Source: Bradyrhizobium sp. NAS80.1 | GTDB taxonomy: Bacteria; Pseudomonadota; Alphaproteobacteria; Rhizobiales; Xanthobacteraceae | Direction: 5' to 3' | Assembly: GCF_001908205.1 (NCBI RefSeq) | Contig: NZ_LGHL01000020.1 | Span: 1 to 64,000 of the forward strand | DNA: 64,000 nucleotides | Shown: piece by piece, positions 33,835 to 43,507 of the stretch | Layout: each line of letters begins with the position of its first letter | Position numbering within the stretch: the stretch's first letter is position 1 | Made by a program: the position numbers and the translations under genes | The notes under the pieces: generated by a model | What the model was told of the DNA's origin: nothing | What the model saw: only the letters and a program-made list of their open reading frames with translations | The model's database searches: none

Positions 33835-33974
33835 GTCATGCCCCGGCTTGCGGAACGGTGTCGGCCATGTCCTCAGACTAAACACTTGACCGGGGCATCC
33901 AGTACGCCTCGGCTTCTCCGTGTCACACCGACGTCTCTGGGATACTGGGTCGCCCGGTCAAGCCGGGCGACGAC
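33835..33974. repeat. REP-like repeat (GTCATG...CGACGACAG)
   Basis: Contains ATGCCCCGGCTT, CCGGGGCATCCAGTACG and ATACTGGGTCGCCCGGTCAA, followed by a complementary GCCGGGCGA. It is the same composite as 19702-19822 in the opposite sense. It lies between converging genes. Confidence 0.75.
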
Positions 33975-34017
33975 AGCGGAGAGTGTGGCTAGCTGCGCGC
34001 TCTGATGTTTCGCTTGC

Positions 34018-35232
34018 CTACTCTTCAGGCGCGTTCTCGATCGGATCAAATCTGGATGCGTCGAGCCCGAGCAGATTCCATGACTGCTGCATGTGCGGCG
34101 GCAGCGGCGCGGTGGCGTCGATCACGCCGCCGCGCGGGTGTGGAATGACGATGCGGCGCGCGAGCAGATGCAGCCGGTTTTGCAGGCCGCCCGGCAATTG
34201 CCAATTCTCGATGTTGAAATATTTGGGATCGCCGACGATGGGATGGCCGATATGTTCCATGTGGGCGCGGAGCTGGTGGGTGCGGCCCGTCACCGGCTTC
34301 AGCGACACCCAGGTCAGCTTGTTGCCGGCGGTCTCGACCACCGCATAATAGGTCACCGCGTGGCTCGCGCCCTCGTCGCCGTGCTGGGCGATGCGCATGA
34401 TGGTGTCGTCCTCGCCCTCCTCCTTCGCGAGGAAGGTCGAGATGCGGCCCTGCTTGGGCTTCGGCAGACCCGGCACCAGCGCCCAATAGACCTTTCGCGC
34501 TGACCGCGAGCGGAACGCGCCGGTCAGGTGCGAGGCGGCAAAGCGCGTCTTTGCGATCAGCAGACAGCCCGACGTTTCCCTGTCGATGCGGTGCACGAGG
34601 CGCGGCTTCTGGCCCTTGGAATCGCGCATCACCTCCAGCATCTGGTCGATGTGTCGTGTCATGCCGGAGCCGCCCTGCACGGCGAGGCCGGCGGGCTTGT
34701 TGAGGACGAGAACGTCGTCGTCCTCGTAGATCGTCATCTCCTTCAGCGCGGCAAGCGTCTTTTGCGCGGCCTCCGACAGCGGGCCGGCTGCCTTCGGCGT
34801 GTCGAGCTTGAGCGGCGGAATGCGGACGCTCTGGCCCTCTTCCAGGCGGTCCTTGCTGTCGACGCGCTTGCCATCCACACGCAGCTCGCCTTTCCGGACG
34901 ACGCGCTGGATATGCGAAAACGACAGGCCCGGAAAGCGCGCTTCGAGGAAGCGGTCGACGCGCATGTTGTTCTCGTCGGCCGTCACGGTGACGGTCTGAA
35001 CCTTGGTCGGCAGCAACGCTTCGACCGGCTTTGCCGGCGCAGACGTTTCCAGCGCAGCTTTGGGCGCGCGCCGCTCAGCGCGCTCACCGGCAAAGCGCGG
35101 TGGCTTCGCACCCGGCTTGGCCCCCGAACGCGGCCCGGCTGTTTTCGCGCTGCGCGCCTTGAACGGGCGCGCTTCCTTGCGCTCATCGCGCGAACGGGGC
35201 TTTGGATCGGTTCTTTTGATGCGTCGGCTCAT
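34018..35232 (-). CDS. RluA-family 23S rRNA pseudouridine synthase (RluC/RluD-like)
   Basis: A 404-residue protein. A basic N-terminal extension (about 1-75, Arg/Lys/Pro/Ala-rich, probably rRNA-binding) precedes an S4 domain (RVDRFLEARFPGLSFSHIQR) and a catalytic domain with HRIDRETSGCLLIAKT, which contains the catalytic Asp. GRTHQLRAHMEHIGHPIVGD follows. It isomerises uridines in 23S rRNA; the exact sites cannot be read. It lies 52 bases downstream of rarA on the same strand. Confidence 0.93.
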   Translation of the reverse strand: MSRRIKRTDPKPRSRDERKEARPFKARSAKTAGPRSGAKPGAKPPRFAGERAERRAPKAALETSAPAKPVEALLPTKVQTVTVTADENNMRVDRFLEARFPGLSFSHIQRVVRKGELRVDGKRVDSKDRLEEGQSVRIPPLKLDTPKAAGPLSEAAQKTLAALKEMTIYEDDDVLVLNKPAGLAVQGGSGMTRHIDQMLEVMRDSKGQKPRLVHRIDRETSGCLLIAKTRFAASHLTGAFRSRSARKVYWALVPGLPKPKQGRISTFLAKEEGEDDTIMRIAQHGDEGASHAVTYYAVVETAGNKLTWVSLKPVTGRTHQLRAHMEHIGHPIVGDPKYFNIENWQLPGGLQNRLHLLARRIVIPHPRGGVIDATAPLPPHMQQSWNLLGLDASRFDPIENAPEE

Positions 35233-35284
35233 GGATGCTTGCGTACCCTAAAAGCCGGCTGCCGTCACGGCGAAATGGCCGTTT

Positions 35285-36622
35285 CTAGCGCGAACCGCCC
35301 CGCTCCCTTCGCAGCTTGGCCCAGTAATCCAGCCGCTTGCGGATCTCGCGCTCGAAGCCGCGCTCGGGCGGGTCGTAGAAGGTCTGGCGGCCGAGGGCTT
35401 CCGGGAAATAGTCCTGGCCGGAGAAGGCGTCGGGGGCGTCGTGGTCATATTCGTAGCCGGTGCCGTAGCCTTCCGACTTCATCAGCTTGGTCGGGGAATT
35501 CAGGATGTGCTTCGGCGGCAGCAGCGAGCCGGCCTGCTTGGCGACCTGCATCGCCGTGCCGAAGGCGGTGTAGACCGCGTTCGATTTCGGCGCGGTGGCG
35601 AGGTAGACCACGGCCTGCGCGATCGCGAGCTCGCCCTCGGGATGGCCGAGGAAGTCGAAGGCGTCCTTGGCGGCATTGGCGATGACAAGGGCCTGCGGGT
35701 CGGCGAGCCCGATGTCCTCCACCGCCATGCGCACGACGCGGCGGGCCAGGAACAGCGGGTCCTCGCCCGCATCGAGCATGCGCGCGAGGTAGTAGAGCGC
35801 GGCATCGGGGTCAGAGCCGCGCACCGACTTATGTAGCGCCGAGATCAGGTTGTAATGGCCGTCGGCCGATTTGTCGTAGATCGGCGCGCGGCGTTGCAGG
35901 ATCTCCTGCAATTGCGCGGCGTCGAAGATCTCGTCCCTGCGCGCGGCGCGCCAGACCTCCTCGGCGAGCGTCAGCGAGGCCCGGCCGTCGCCGTCGGCCA
36001 TGCGAACCAGCACCGCGCGCGCCTCCGAATCGAGCGGCAGCTTGCGGCCCTCGACCTCCTCGGCATGCACGAACAGTTTTTCGATCGCGGCCGCATCGAG
36101 CGAGCGAAACACCAGCACGCGCGCGCGAGAGAGCAACGCCGCGTTGAGCTCGAAGGACGGGTTTTCGGTGGTGGCGCCGACCATGACCACGGTGCCGTCT
36201 TCCATGACCGGCAGAAAGGAATCCTGCTGGGCACGGTTGAAGCGATGCACCTCGTCGACGAACAGCAGCGTGCCCTTGCCCATCTCGCGGCGGGCCCGCG
36301 CGGCGTCGAACGCCTTCTTCAGGTCGGCGACGCCGGAGAACACCGCGGAGATCTGCTCGAAATGCAGGTCCGTCGCGTCCGCCAGCAGCCGCGCCACCGT
36401 GGTCTTGCCGGTGCCGGGCGGGCCCCAGAACACCAGCGAGCCGAGCGTGCGCGTCTCCAGCATGCGCGTCAGCGCGCCGTCGGGACCGAGGATGTGATCC
36501 TGGCCGACAACCTCCGAGAGCGCGCGCGGGCGCAGCCGGTCCGGCAGCGGATGCGGAGCCTCGTGATCGAGCCCAGCAGCGGCAAAGAGAGTTGGCGTCT
36601 CCTGTGGTCGCTTCGGACTCAT
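35285..36622 (-). CDS. rarA: Replication-associated recombination protein A (MgsA/WRNIP1 AAA ATPase)
   Basis: A 445-residue clamp-loader-like AAA+ ATPase. Walker A is GPPGTGKTTVARLLADAT, Walker B is LLFVDEVHRFNRAQQDSFLP, sensor 1 is ATTENPSFELN, and the C-terminal tetramerisation region includes YYLARMLDAGEDPLFLARRV. RarA acts at stalled replication forks. Its ATG overlaps the protease stop by 4 bases (36619-36622), so it is translated from the same mRNA. Confidence 0.95.
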   Translation of the reverse strand: MSPKRPQETPTLFAAAGLDHEAPHPLPDRLRPRALSEVVGQDHILGPDGALTRMLETRTLGSLVFWGPPGTGKTTVARLLADATDLHFEQISAVFSGVADLKKAFDAARARREMGKGTLLFVDEVHRFNRAQQDSFLPVMEDGTVVMVGATTENPSFELNAALLSRARVLVFRSLDAAAIEKLFVHAEEVEGRKLPLDSEARAVLVRMADGDGRASLTLAEEVWRAARRDEIFDAAQLQEILQRRAPIYDKSADGHYNLISALHKSVRGSDPDAALYYLARMLDAGEDPLFLARRVVRMAVEDIGLADPQALVIANAAKDAFDFLGHPEGELAIAQAVVYLATAPKSNAVYTAFGTAMQVAKQAGSLLPPKHILNSPTKLMKSEGYGTGYEYDHDAPDAFSGQDYFPEALGRQTFYDPPERGFEREIRKRLDYWAKLRRERGGSR

Positions 36623-38025
36623 CCGCCCAGCGTGACGTTGATCTGCTGGCCACCGCGCACCAGCGTGATGCGCCAGATCCGCGGGCGCTCGCCTGCGGCC
36701 TTCTCGAGGTCGCCGGTCTTACCGATCTTCTGGTTGTTGACCGCCAGAATGATGTCGCCCTTCTGGAAGCCGACACTCGCGGCCGCACTGTCGCTGCCGA
36801 GATCGGTGATCACGACGCCTTCGGTGTCGGCGTCCAGATGCAGCTCGTCGGCGACTGCCGGCGTGATGGTCGAGACCTTCGCGCCCTGGAACGGCGAGCG
36901 CGCGGTGACGACGAGTTCGTTGCGGCCGATGTCGGGCGCCGTCTCCAGCGCCACCGTCAGCTTGACCGGCTTGCCCCCGCGCTGCACGTCGACCTGCGCG
37001 GAGCCGCCGAGTGGACGCGTCGCGAAGCGGTAGTCGAAGGCGTTGGGATCGTCCACGGTCTGGCCGTCGATCCCGATGATGAGATCGGAGGATTTCAGGC
37101 CCGCCTTCGCCGCGGGCCCGTTCTGCACCACGCTCGCGACCAGCGCACCGGTCGGCGAACGCAGGCCGAGGCTTTCAGCGATCTCGGGCGTCACCGCCTG
37201 CAGCTTCGCACCAAGCCATGGGCGCTTCACCGCCTTGCCGCCGCTCTTGGCGGAGGCAACGACGACGCGCACCATGTTGGCCGGGATCGCAAAGCCGATG
37301 CCTTGCGAGCCGCCGGAACGCGAATAGATCGCGGTGTTGATGCCGGCGAGCCGGCCGTTCATGTCGACCAGCGCGCCGCCGGAATTGCCAGGATTGATCG
37401 CCGCATCGGTCTGGATGAAGAACTGGTAGTCGGTGATGCCGACCTGCGTGCGCGCGAGTGCCGAGATGATGCCGTGGGTTACCGTTTGGCCGACACCAAA
37501 GGGATTGCCGATCGCCATCACGACATCGCCCACCATCAGCTCGTCCGAATTGGTGAACTCGAGAGCCGGAAACTTCTCGCGGCTGTCCTTGAGGCGCAGC
37601 ACCGCAAGATCGCTGCGGGAATCCTTCAGCACGATCTCGGCCTCGAACTCACGCTTGTCCGACAGCGAAACCTTGACCTGGTCGGCACCTTCGATGACGT
37701 GGACGTTGGTGACGACGAGCCCGGACGAATCGACGATCACGCCCGAACCGAGCGACCGCTGCACCTGCTCCTGCTGCTGGCCCGGTACGCCGAAGAAGCG
37801 GCGGAAGATCGGGTCGTCAAGCAGCGGATTGCGGTTCTGAACCACCTTGGCGGCATAGACGTTGACGACCGCCGGCTGCACCCGCTGCACGATCGGCGCA
37901 TAGGACAGCCGCAGCTCGGCCGGCGACGACGGGACGCGGCGGTCCTGTGCGGCGGCCGGATTGAAGTGGGTCGTAAAGGCTATGCACAATGCCGTGACGG
38001 CGGCGGTCCAGGTCGATCGAAACAT
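36619..38025 (-). CDS. Deg/HtrA-family periplasmic serine protease
   Basis: A 468-residue protein with a signal peptide ending near PAAAQ. The trypsin-like domain carries His in VVTNVHVIEGAD, Asp in SRSDLAVLRL and Ser in NPGNSGGALVD. Two PDZ domains follow (GLKSSDLIIGIDGQTVDDPN and VGFQKGDIILAVNNQKIGKT). It degrades misfolded envelope proteins (DegP/DegQ type). The start at 38025 puts the signal peptide first; the longer frame to 38250 is intergenic. It is the first gene of the protease-rarA-rluA-like unit. Confidence 0.94.
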   Translation of the reverse strand: MFRSTWTAAVTALCIAFTTHFNPAAAQDRRVPSSPAELRLSYAPIVQRVQPAVVNVYAAKVVQNRNPLLDDPIFRRFFGVPGQQQEQVQRSLGSGVIVDSSGLVVTNVHVIEGADQVKVSLSDKREFEAEIVLKDSRSDLAVLRLKDSREKFPALEFTNSDELMVGDVVMAIGNPFGVGQTVTHGIISALARTQVGITDYQFFIQTDAAINPGNSGGALVDMNGRLAGINTAIYSRSGGSQGIGFAIPANMVRVVVASAKSGGKAVKRPWLGAKLQAVTPEIAESLGLRSPTGALVASVVQNGPAAKAGLKSSDLIIGIDGQTVDDPNAFDYRFATRPLGGSAQVDVQRGGKPVKLTVALETAPDIGRNELVVTARSPFQGAKVSTITPAVADELHLDADTEGVVITDLGSDSAAASVGFQKGDIILAVNNQKIGKTGDLEKAAGERPRIWRITLVRGGQQINVTLGG

Positions 38026-38339
38026 TCCTACCTCTCGGAAAAGACGACGGAATATAGGCCCGTTCGCCCGCCAATAGAAGGGCGCCGGGCGGCAATAATC
38101 GGCCCCCTTCCAGTGTCTCCCAAATGCAAGCCCAGCGTGCGAAATGGCAATTTGCCCTGGGCCGCGGATTGGCATGACACGCGTCATCTTGCATTCTGGT
38201 CCACGGCGGATTCGGTTGCGGCGAATTTGCTTCAGTGGGAACCCACGCAACCGGGGCGCAGCGTCGCGGGGTAGTCATCGATCATTCTTAGGCTCTCCGT
38301 TGCGACTTGGGGAAGTTCGTCAAACGATGGAGTCATGAT
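38026..38339. other. Divergent intergenic region, protease / porin
   Basis: 314 bases with no credible gene. It must hold the two divergent promoters. I saw no convincing -35/-10 pair or operator. A near-palindrome, CATGACACGCGTCAT, lies at about 38172-38186. Confidence 0.4.
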
Positions 38340-39941
38340 GTGAGCAGGACAAGAATTGCAGCCACGGCGATCGGTCTCGCCGGCGCGCTGGCGGCCTCGC
38401 AGGCCCATGCCCAATCGGCAAGCAACAGCGAACAGGAGATCGCGCTCCTGAAGCAGCAGCTGAAGATGTTGGAGCAGAAGCTCGACAAGCTCCAAAGTCA
38501 GACCGCGGCGAACACGGCGGCAACGGCGAAAGCCAAGGCCGAAGCAAAGGCCGAAGCGAGATCGGAGGCGAAGGCCGCGGTCGCCAGCGCCAATGCGGCG
38601 ATCCCGGTCAAAGCCCCGGCACCGGCGTCCGGGGTCGTGGTGACGATGCCGAACAACCGGCCGACCATCTGCACCGCGGACGAACAGAACTGCGTCGCCA
38701 TTACGAGCCGCGTACACTGGGATGTCGGCGGTTACAATTATCGTCCCAACACGGCATCGACGGTGCCGCAACAGCTCGACAGCGGCGAGAACCTTCGCCG
38801 TGCACGTATCGGCATCGTCGGCAAGTTCTTTGGCGACTGGAACTACGCCCTGATCTATGACTTCGGCGGCTCGTCCGACGGCTTCGGCGGCACGGCGCCC
38901 GGCTCGCTGCCGGGCGGCGGGACATCAGGCGTCGAGAATGCCTATCTGAGCTACACCGGCCTCAAGCCATTCGGCGGCAAGATGGCGATCGAAGCCGGCA
39001 TCATGGACCTGGCCTGGACGCTCGACGAATCCACAAGCTCCAACGACATCCTGTTCATGGAGCGTGCTTCGGTTGGCCTCATCGCACAAAATATCGCAGC
39101 CGGTGACTTCCGTTCGGCCGTCGGCACCCGCTGGTGGAATGACCAACTCTGGATGGGTGCCTATGTCACCGGACCGACCACGGGCCAGATCCACTCTGCG
39201 TCCAGCGTTTCTCCGCCCGGCACCAGCGAGCAATTTGGCGCGGCCGTCCGTATCGCCGGCAATCCGATCAACGGTAACGGCTACTCGCTGCATTTCGGTG
39301 CCGATGCGGAGTGGCTGATCCAGCCGCCGCGCAATCTGGTGACGCAGGCGCAGACGCTCACGCTCAGCGACCGCCCTGAGCTGCGGATCGATCCGACCAA
39401 CCTGATATCGACCGGTGCGATCGCCAACGTTTCCGGGGCACAGGTCTACGGCGTCGAAGCGGCGGGGACCTATGGCCCGCTCATCGCGCAGGGCGAATAC
39501 TACTGGTTCAATGTCGAGCGCACTGCGAATACCGGCCTGCCGCCGTTCGGTGCGCCGAACCTGAAATTCGATGGCGGCTACGCGCAGGTCGGCTACGCGC
39601 TGACCGGCGAGACACGTGCCTACAATCCGGCGGTGGCCGCTTATGGCGGCATCAAGCCGGCGAATCCGTTCTCACTCACCGGCGGCGGCTGGGGTGCATG
39701 GGAAATCGCCGGACGCGTGAGCATGATGAACCTGAACGATCAGCTCGCGACGGCAGCCGGCATCGCGGGTGGACGGCAAACCATCTACACCGCCGCGCTG
39801 AACTGGTACGTCAACAACAACGTCCGTTTCATGCTGAACTACCTGCATGGCGACATCTCCAAGCAGGCGAGCCCCACCTCTGCGGTGAATGCGGGCTCGA
39901 AGTTCGACGCGATAGCGATGCGGACCCAGGTCGCTTTCTGA
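38340..39941 (+). CDS. Outer-membrane porin (OprO/OprP-type)
   Basis: A 533-residue outer-membrane protein. After a signal peptide (ATAIGLAGALAASQAHAQ) comes a coiled coil (about 25-60, LKQQLKMLEQKLDKLQSQTA) and an Ala/Lys/Glu helix, the trimer stalk of this porin class. A 16-18-strand barrel follows (RRARIGIVGKFFGDWNYALI, QIHSASSVSPPG, NVRFMLNYLHGDISKQ), ending in AMRTQVAF with the C-terminal aromatic. The family is called phosphate-selective, but the true substrate is unknown. The start GTG at 38340 has GATGGAG 7 bases upstream. Confidence 0.88.
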   Translation: MSRTRIAATAIGLAGALAASQAHAQSASNSEQEIALLKQQLKMLEQKLDKLQSQTAANTAATAKAKAEAKAEARSEAKAAVASANAAIPVKAPAPASGVVVTMPNNRPTICTADEQNCVAITSRVHWDVGGYNYRPNTASTVPQQLDSGENLRRARIGIVGKFFGDWNYALIYDFGGSSDGFGGTAPGSLPGGGTSGVENAYLSYTGLKPFGGKMAIEAGIMDLAWTLDESTSSNDILFMERASVGLIAQNIAAGDFRSAVGTRWWNDQLWMGAYVTGPTTGQIHSASSVSPPGTSEQFGAAVRIAGNPINGNGYSLHFGADAEWLIQPPRNLVTQAQTLTLSDRPELRIDPTNLISTGAIANVSGAQVYGVEAAGTYGPLIAQGEYYWFNVERTANTGLPPFGAPNLKFDGGYAQVGYALTGETRAYNPAVAAYGGIKPANPFSLTGGGWGAWEIAGRVSMMNLNDQLATAAGIAGGRQTIYTAALNWYVNNNVRFMLNYLHGDISKQASPTSAVNAGSKFDAIAMRTQVAF

Positions 39942-39976
39942 TCTGAAGTCGCGCATTCCGTCGCCGAGACGCAAAA

Positions 39977-40014
39977 GCCGGGAGCGGCACGACCGCTCCC
40001 GGCTTCCTTCTTTC
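39977..40014 (+). terminator. Intrinsic terminator after the porin gene
   Basis: GCCGGGAGCGG pairs with CCGCTCCCGGC over a 5-base loop and is followed by TTCCTTCTTT. Confidence 0.85.
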
Positions 40015-40154
40015 AGGCCGCGCGCTTCGGCACTAGTATCCAGACAGGGACTATGTCCCCGAATTTACAGTACTTGCCAAAGCGGAGCCAGCGGGACAGT
40101 TAGCAAGCCAAGGCGCCCAGCCTGAGCTAAAGCGCCATCTGATGGAGACAAGCC

Positions 40155-41168
40155 ATGAAGGCCGTCGGCTACAAGAAATCGCTTCCGATCGAGGATCAGG
40201 ACGCGCTGATCGATTTCGAGACCGCGAAGTCCGAGCCCAGGGGGCGCGACATCCGCGTCGCCGTAAAGGCGATCTCGGCCAATCCGGTCGATTACAAGGT
40301 GCGCAAGCGCGCCGCCCCGCCCGAGGGCGAGGTGAAGATTCTGGGCTATGATGCGGCCGGCGTGGTCGATGCCGTCGGCCCCGAGGTCACGCTGTTCAAA
40401 CCGGGCGATGAGGTGTTTTACGCGGGCTCCATCCTGCGCCAGGGCACCAACTCAGAATTCCATCTGGTCGACGAGCGCATCGTCGGCAACAAGCCGAAGT
40501 CGCTCTCGTTCGCGCAGGCTGCTGCCCTTCCCCTCACCTCCATCACCGCCTGGGAGTTGCTGTTCGATCGTCTCGGCGCAGTGCCCGGAAAGAGCGTTGA
40601 TCCGCGCACGCTGCTGATCACGGGCGGCGCGGGCGGCGTCGGCTCAATCCTGATCCAGCTCGCGCGCCGCCTTACCGGGCTCACGGTACTCACGACCGCG
40701 ACGCGGCCGGAGTCGCGGAAATGGTGCCTCGATCTTGGCGCGCACGCGGTCATCGACCACGCCAAGCCGATGAAGGAGCAGATCGAGAAACTGAAGCTGC
40801 CGCCGGTTGCGCTGGTGGCGAGCCTGACCTTCACCGACCAGCACTACAAGTCGATCGCCGAGTTCATGGCGCCGCAGGGCCGGTTCGGCCTGATCGACGA
40901 TCCGCCGGAATTCGCGATTGCCGCATTCAAGGGCAAGGCGATCTCTGTGCACTGGGAATCGATGTTCACCCGCTCCTCGTTCCAGACGCCAGACATGATC
41001 GCGCAGCATCATCTGCTCAATGACGTCGCCGACCTCATCGACAAGGGCGTCTTGCGCACAACGCTCGACCAGACTTTTGGCACGATCAACGCAGCCAATC
41101 TCAAGCGCGCGCACGCGCTGCTCGAGAGCGGGAAATCGCGCGGCAAGATCGTGCTGGAGGGGTGGTAG
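40155..41168 (+). CDS. Zinc-binding alcohol dehydrogenase-family (quinone-reductase-like) protein
   Basis: A 337-residue medium-chain dehydrogenase/reductase. The GroES-like N-terminal domain shows AVKAISANPVDYKVR and ILGYDAAGVVDAVGPEVTLF. The Rossmann domain shows LLITGGAGGVGSILIQLARR. The Cys/His zinc ligands of true alcohol dehydrogenases are missing, so it is of the zinc-free NADPH:quinone reductase type. GGAGACAAGCC precedes the ATG. It is monocistronic. Confidence 0.92.
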   Translation: MKAVGYKKSLPIEDQDALIDFETAKSEPRGRDIRVAVKAISANPVDYKVRKRAAPPEGEVKILGYDAAGVVDAVGPEVTLFKPGDEVFYAGSILRQGTNSEFHLVDERIVGNKPKSLSFAQAAALPLTSITAWELLFDRLGAVPGKSVDPRTLLITGGAGGVGSILIQLARRLTGLTVLTTATRPESRKWCLDLGAHAVIDHAKPMKEQIEKLKLPPVALVASLTFTDQHYKSIAEFMAPQGRFGLIDDPPEFAIAAFKGKAISVHWESMFTRSSFQTPDMIAQHHLLNDVADLIDKGVLRTTLDQTFGTINAANLKRAHALLESGKSRGKIVLEGW

Positions 41169-41186
41169 CGGCCGCAACGCAGGTGT

Positions 41187-41275
41187 GTAGGGTGGGTTAG
41201 CGCAGCGTACCCCACCTTTCGCTCTCAGCCTCGACGCAGAAATGGTGGGTTACGCCTTCGGCTAACCCACCCTAC
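41187..41275. repeat. Inverted repeat (GTAGGGTGGGTTAGC)
   Basis: GTAGGGTGGGTTAGCG faces GGCTAACCCACCCTAC across about 55 bases. It is of the same family as 11103-11175 and 13171-13258. Confidence 0.8.
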
Positions 41276-41350
41276 GCTTCCAACACGCCCTCGACGAACA
41301 TCAGCCGCCGCTCCAGCGCCGTCTGCCGTAGCTTGGGCGCCTCATGCGCG
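41273..41350 (-). pseudogene. Possible gene 3' remnant
   Basis: On the minus strand, just after the SDR stop, one frame reads HEAPKLRQTALERRLMFVEG then VLEA and TAG. It is amphipathic and protein-like but has no start and no recognised family. It may be the last codons of a lost gene or chance. Confidence 0.25.
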
Positions 41351-41354
41351 GACC

Positions 41355-42143
41355 TCAAGCGATCGTATTGACGATGCCGCCCTCAGCCCGCAGCGCCGCG
41401 CCGTTGGTCGCGGACGCTTCCTTCGACGCAACATAGACCACCATATTGGCGATCTCGTCGACGCTGGCGAAGCGCTGGATCAGCGAGCTCGGGCGATGCT
41501 GCTTGACGAAATTGGCCGCGGCCTCCTCCACCGATTGCCCATTCTGCCTGGCGAGATCCTTCACGAAGGTCTCAACGCCCTCCGACATGGTCGGACCCGG
41601 CAGTACGGAATTGACGGTAACGCCGGTGCCGCGGGTGAGCTGCGCGAGGCCGCGCGCAACCGAGAGCTGGGCCGTCTTGCTCATGCCGTAGTGGATCATC
41701 TCGACAGGAATGTTGAGGCCGGATTCAGATGAGATGAAGACGATGCGACCCCAATTGCGCTTGAGCATACCCTTCAGGTAAGCGCGCGACAGCCGCACGC
41801 CGCTCATGACGTTGACCTCGAAGAAGCGGCTCCAGTCCTCGTCCGGGATCTCGAAAAAATCCTTTGGCTCGAAGATGCCGGCATTGTTGATGAGGATGTC
41901 GACCTCCGGCAGCGCCGATACAAGCGCCTTGCAACCCGCCTCGGTCGAGACGTCAGCGGCGATGCCGCGCACTTTAGCCCCCACGCCTTCCAGCTTGCGC
42001 ACGGCCGCGTCGACCTTGTCCTGACCGCGGCCGTTGATCACCACGCTCGCGCCCGAGCCTGCGAGACCCTTGGCGATGGCGTGGCCGATGCCGGCAGTCG
42101 AGCCGGTCACGAGGGCAGTCTTTCCGGAAAGGTCGATCTTCAT
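41355..42143 (-). CDS. SDR-family oxidoreductase
   Basis: A 262-residue classical short-chain dehydrogenase: TGSTAGIGHAIAKGLAGSG, NNAGIFEPKDF, catalytic Ser in FISSESGLN, and YGMSKTA with Tyr and Lys. The cofactor is NAD(P)H; the substrate is unknown. It is the usual length. It stands alone on the minus strand between a repeat and a terminator hairpin. Confidence 0.92.
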   Translation of the reverse strand: MKIDLSGKTALVTGSTAGIGHAIAKGLAGSGASVVINGRGQDKVDAAVRKLEGVGAKVRGIAADVSTEAGCKALVSALPEVDILINNAGIFEPKDFFEIPDEDWSRFFEVNVMSGVRLSRAYLKGMLKRNWGRIVFISSESGLNIPVEMIHYGMSKTAQLSVARGLAQLTRGTGVTVNSVLPGPTMSEGVETFVKDLARQNGQSVEEAAANFVKQHRPSSLIQRFASVDEIANMVVYVASKEASATNGAALRAEGGIVNTIA

Positions 42144-42227
42144 GCGTTATCTCCATTGATGCTGATGGAGATATCGGGCGGAGCTCAGGCTGTCGCAATC
42201 GCCGCTCACCAATCAGTGAGGCAAACA

Positions 42228-42254
42228 GAAAGCGGCGCCCGAGGCGCCGCTTTC
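42228..42254 (-). terminator. Terminator after the 42304-42834 gene
   Basis: GAAAGCGGCGCC pairs with GGCGCCGCTTTC over a 3-base loop. On the minus strand it ends CTTTCTGTTTG, 50 bases beyond the stop. Confidence 0.75.
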
Positions 42255-42303
42255 AAGATTCTCGGAAAAGCTCTCGCCGCTTCCGCTTAACGCACCTGCG
42301 CCG

Positions 42304-42834
42304 TCACTTTATTTGAGCGGCCATCTGCTGGAGCGCCTTCCAGTCGAATTTCTCGGCGAGCGCCAGCGCTTCATCCTCAGAGATGTTTTCATAGCCAAGA
42401 CTGAACACGGCGCTCTTGCTCAACGCCACGATGAGCATGCCGGACTTGTCCGCGATGTTGTAACTCTTGAGCACCGGCATGCCATTGATGGTCGTTGAGA
42501 TCGCGTGACCTTCAGATGTCGAAATGTTCATCCCGCTCTCGACCTGCGGCAAGGCTCCGACGGCGGCCTGCCCGACCAAGACAGAAGCATGCAGCTGCCC
42601 CGAACCGCGCTCGTACTCGCGCGTTGCGGAGGTCATGCTTGCGTCGGACATTTGCATCGACATGCCTTCCGGCTTCTTGCCCTTCCAACCGTTCAGATCA
42701 ATCAAAAGCGGCTCGAAGCGTTGAAACGGCTGGTCGGCGCGCACGGTTGAAAGTGGCCAGAAGGCCAACAGCGCCGCAAAAAAACATAGAGCCCAGTATT
42801 GCGGCTTAACGAATATTCTCAATCTCATCTCCAC
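42304..42834 (-). CDS. Hypothetical secreted protein
   Basis: A 176-residue exported protein. The signal is YWALCFFAALLAFWPLSTVRA. The mature part has LIDLNGWKGKKPEGMSMQMS, then a conserved-looking ISTTINGMPVLKSYNIADKS and a C-terminal helix. It resembles small rhizobial periplasmic proteins without assigned function. The start is GTG 42834 or ATG 42828. It is monocistronic with its own terminator. Confidence 0.7.
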   Translation of the reverse strand: MEMRLRIFVKPQYWALCFFAALLAFWPLSTVRADQPFQRFEPLLIDLNGWKGKKPEGMSMQMSDASMTSATREYERGSGQLHASVLVGQAAVGALPQVESGMNISTSEGHAISTTINGMPVLKSYNIADKSGMLIVALSKSAVFSLGYENISEDEALALAEKFDWKALQQMAAQIK

Positions 42835-42945
42835 TAGTCCAAAGCGCTATGACTCTTAGGATGAATCATCGCGCCTTAGGTTCAATGGCAACCCGTCGTG
42901 GCGCTAGAAATCCCGGGCTCGAAGGCGCGGATGCAATGCCCATGA

Positions 42946-42982
42946 CCAAAAATAAAAAAGCGGCGCACCAGGCGCCGCTTTT
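42946..42982 (-). terminator. Terminator of the ribosomal-protein/rpoA operon
   Basis: AAAAGCGGCGC pairs with GCGCCGCTTTT over a 5-base loop. On the minus strand it is followed by TTTTTTATTTTTGG, 24 bases past rplQ. It closes the alpha operon. Confidence 0.9.
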
Positions 42983-43005
42983 GATTTTTCCAGATCGCGA
43001 AGAAC

Positions 43006-43422
43006 TTAAGCCGCGTCGGCTTCCTTCTCCTGCACCGGGCCGGAGTCCTGGCCCTTGGCATCGACGTCGCGATCGACGAACTCGATTACGGCCATCGCAG
43101 CGTTGTCGCCGTAACGGAAGCCGGCCTTGATGATGCGGGTGTAGCCGCCCTGGCGGTCCTTGTAGCGGGTCGCCAGCGTGTCGAAGAGCTTCTTGACCAT
43201 GTCGACATCGCGCAGCTCCGCGATCGCCTGGCGGCGAAGCGACAGACCGCCCTTCTTGCCGAGCGTAACGAGCTTCTCGACGATCGGGCGCAGCTCCTTG
43301 GCCTTCGGCAGCGTGGTGACGATCTGCTCGTGCTTGATCAGCGCGGCCGCCATGTTGGCGAACATCGCCTTGCGGTGCTCGGCGGTGCGGTTGAGCTTCC
43401 GATGAACCTTGCCGTGACGCAT
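43006..43422 (-). CDS. rplQ: 50S ribosomal protein L17
   Basis: 138 residues starting [20 protein letters not shown], the L17 signature, which continues with an arrangement like [20 protein letters not shown]. It binds 23S rRNA near the tunnel exit. It ends in an acidic extension ([15 protein letters not shown]) typical of alphaproteobacteria. It is the last gene of the cluster, 144 bases after rpoA, with a repeat in that gap. Confidence 0.98.
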   Translation of the reverse strand: MRHGKVHRKLNRTAEHRKAMFANMAAALIKHEQIVTTLPKAKELRPIVEKLVTLGKKGGLSLRRQAIAELRDVDMVKKLFDTLATRYKDRQGGYTRIIKAGFRYGDNAAMAVIEFVDRDVDAKGQDSGPVQEKEADAA

Positions 43423-43507
43423 GTGATTAGTCCTTACGTTAAAACTGCCGCGACGGTTCGTCGGACATGTTGCTCAGGTGGGCTGCCTGCGTTCGCCCAG
43501 ATAGCTA

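Noticed and set aside
36592..38274. 560-codon plus-strand open frame
   Set aside because: Antisense to the Deg protease gene.
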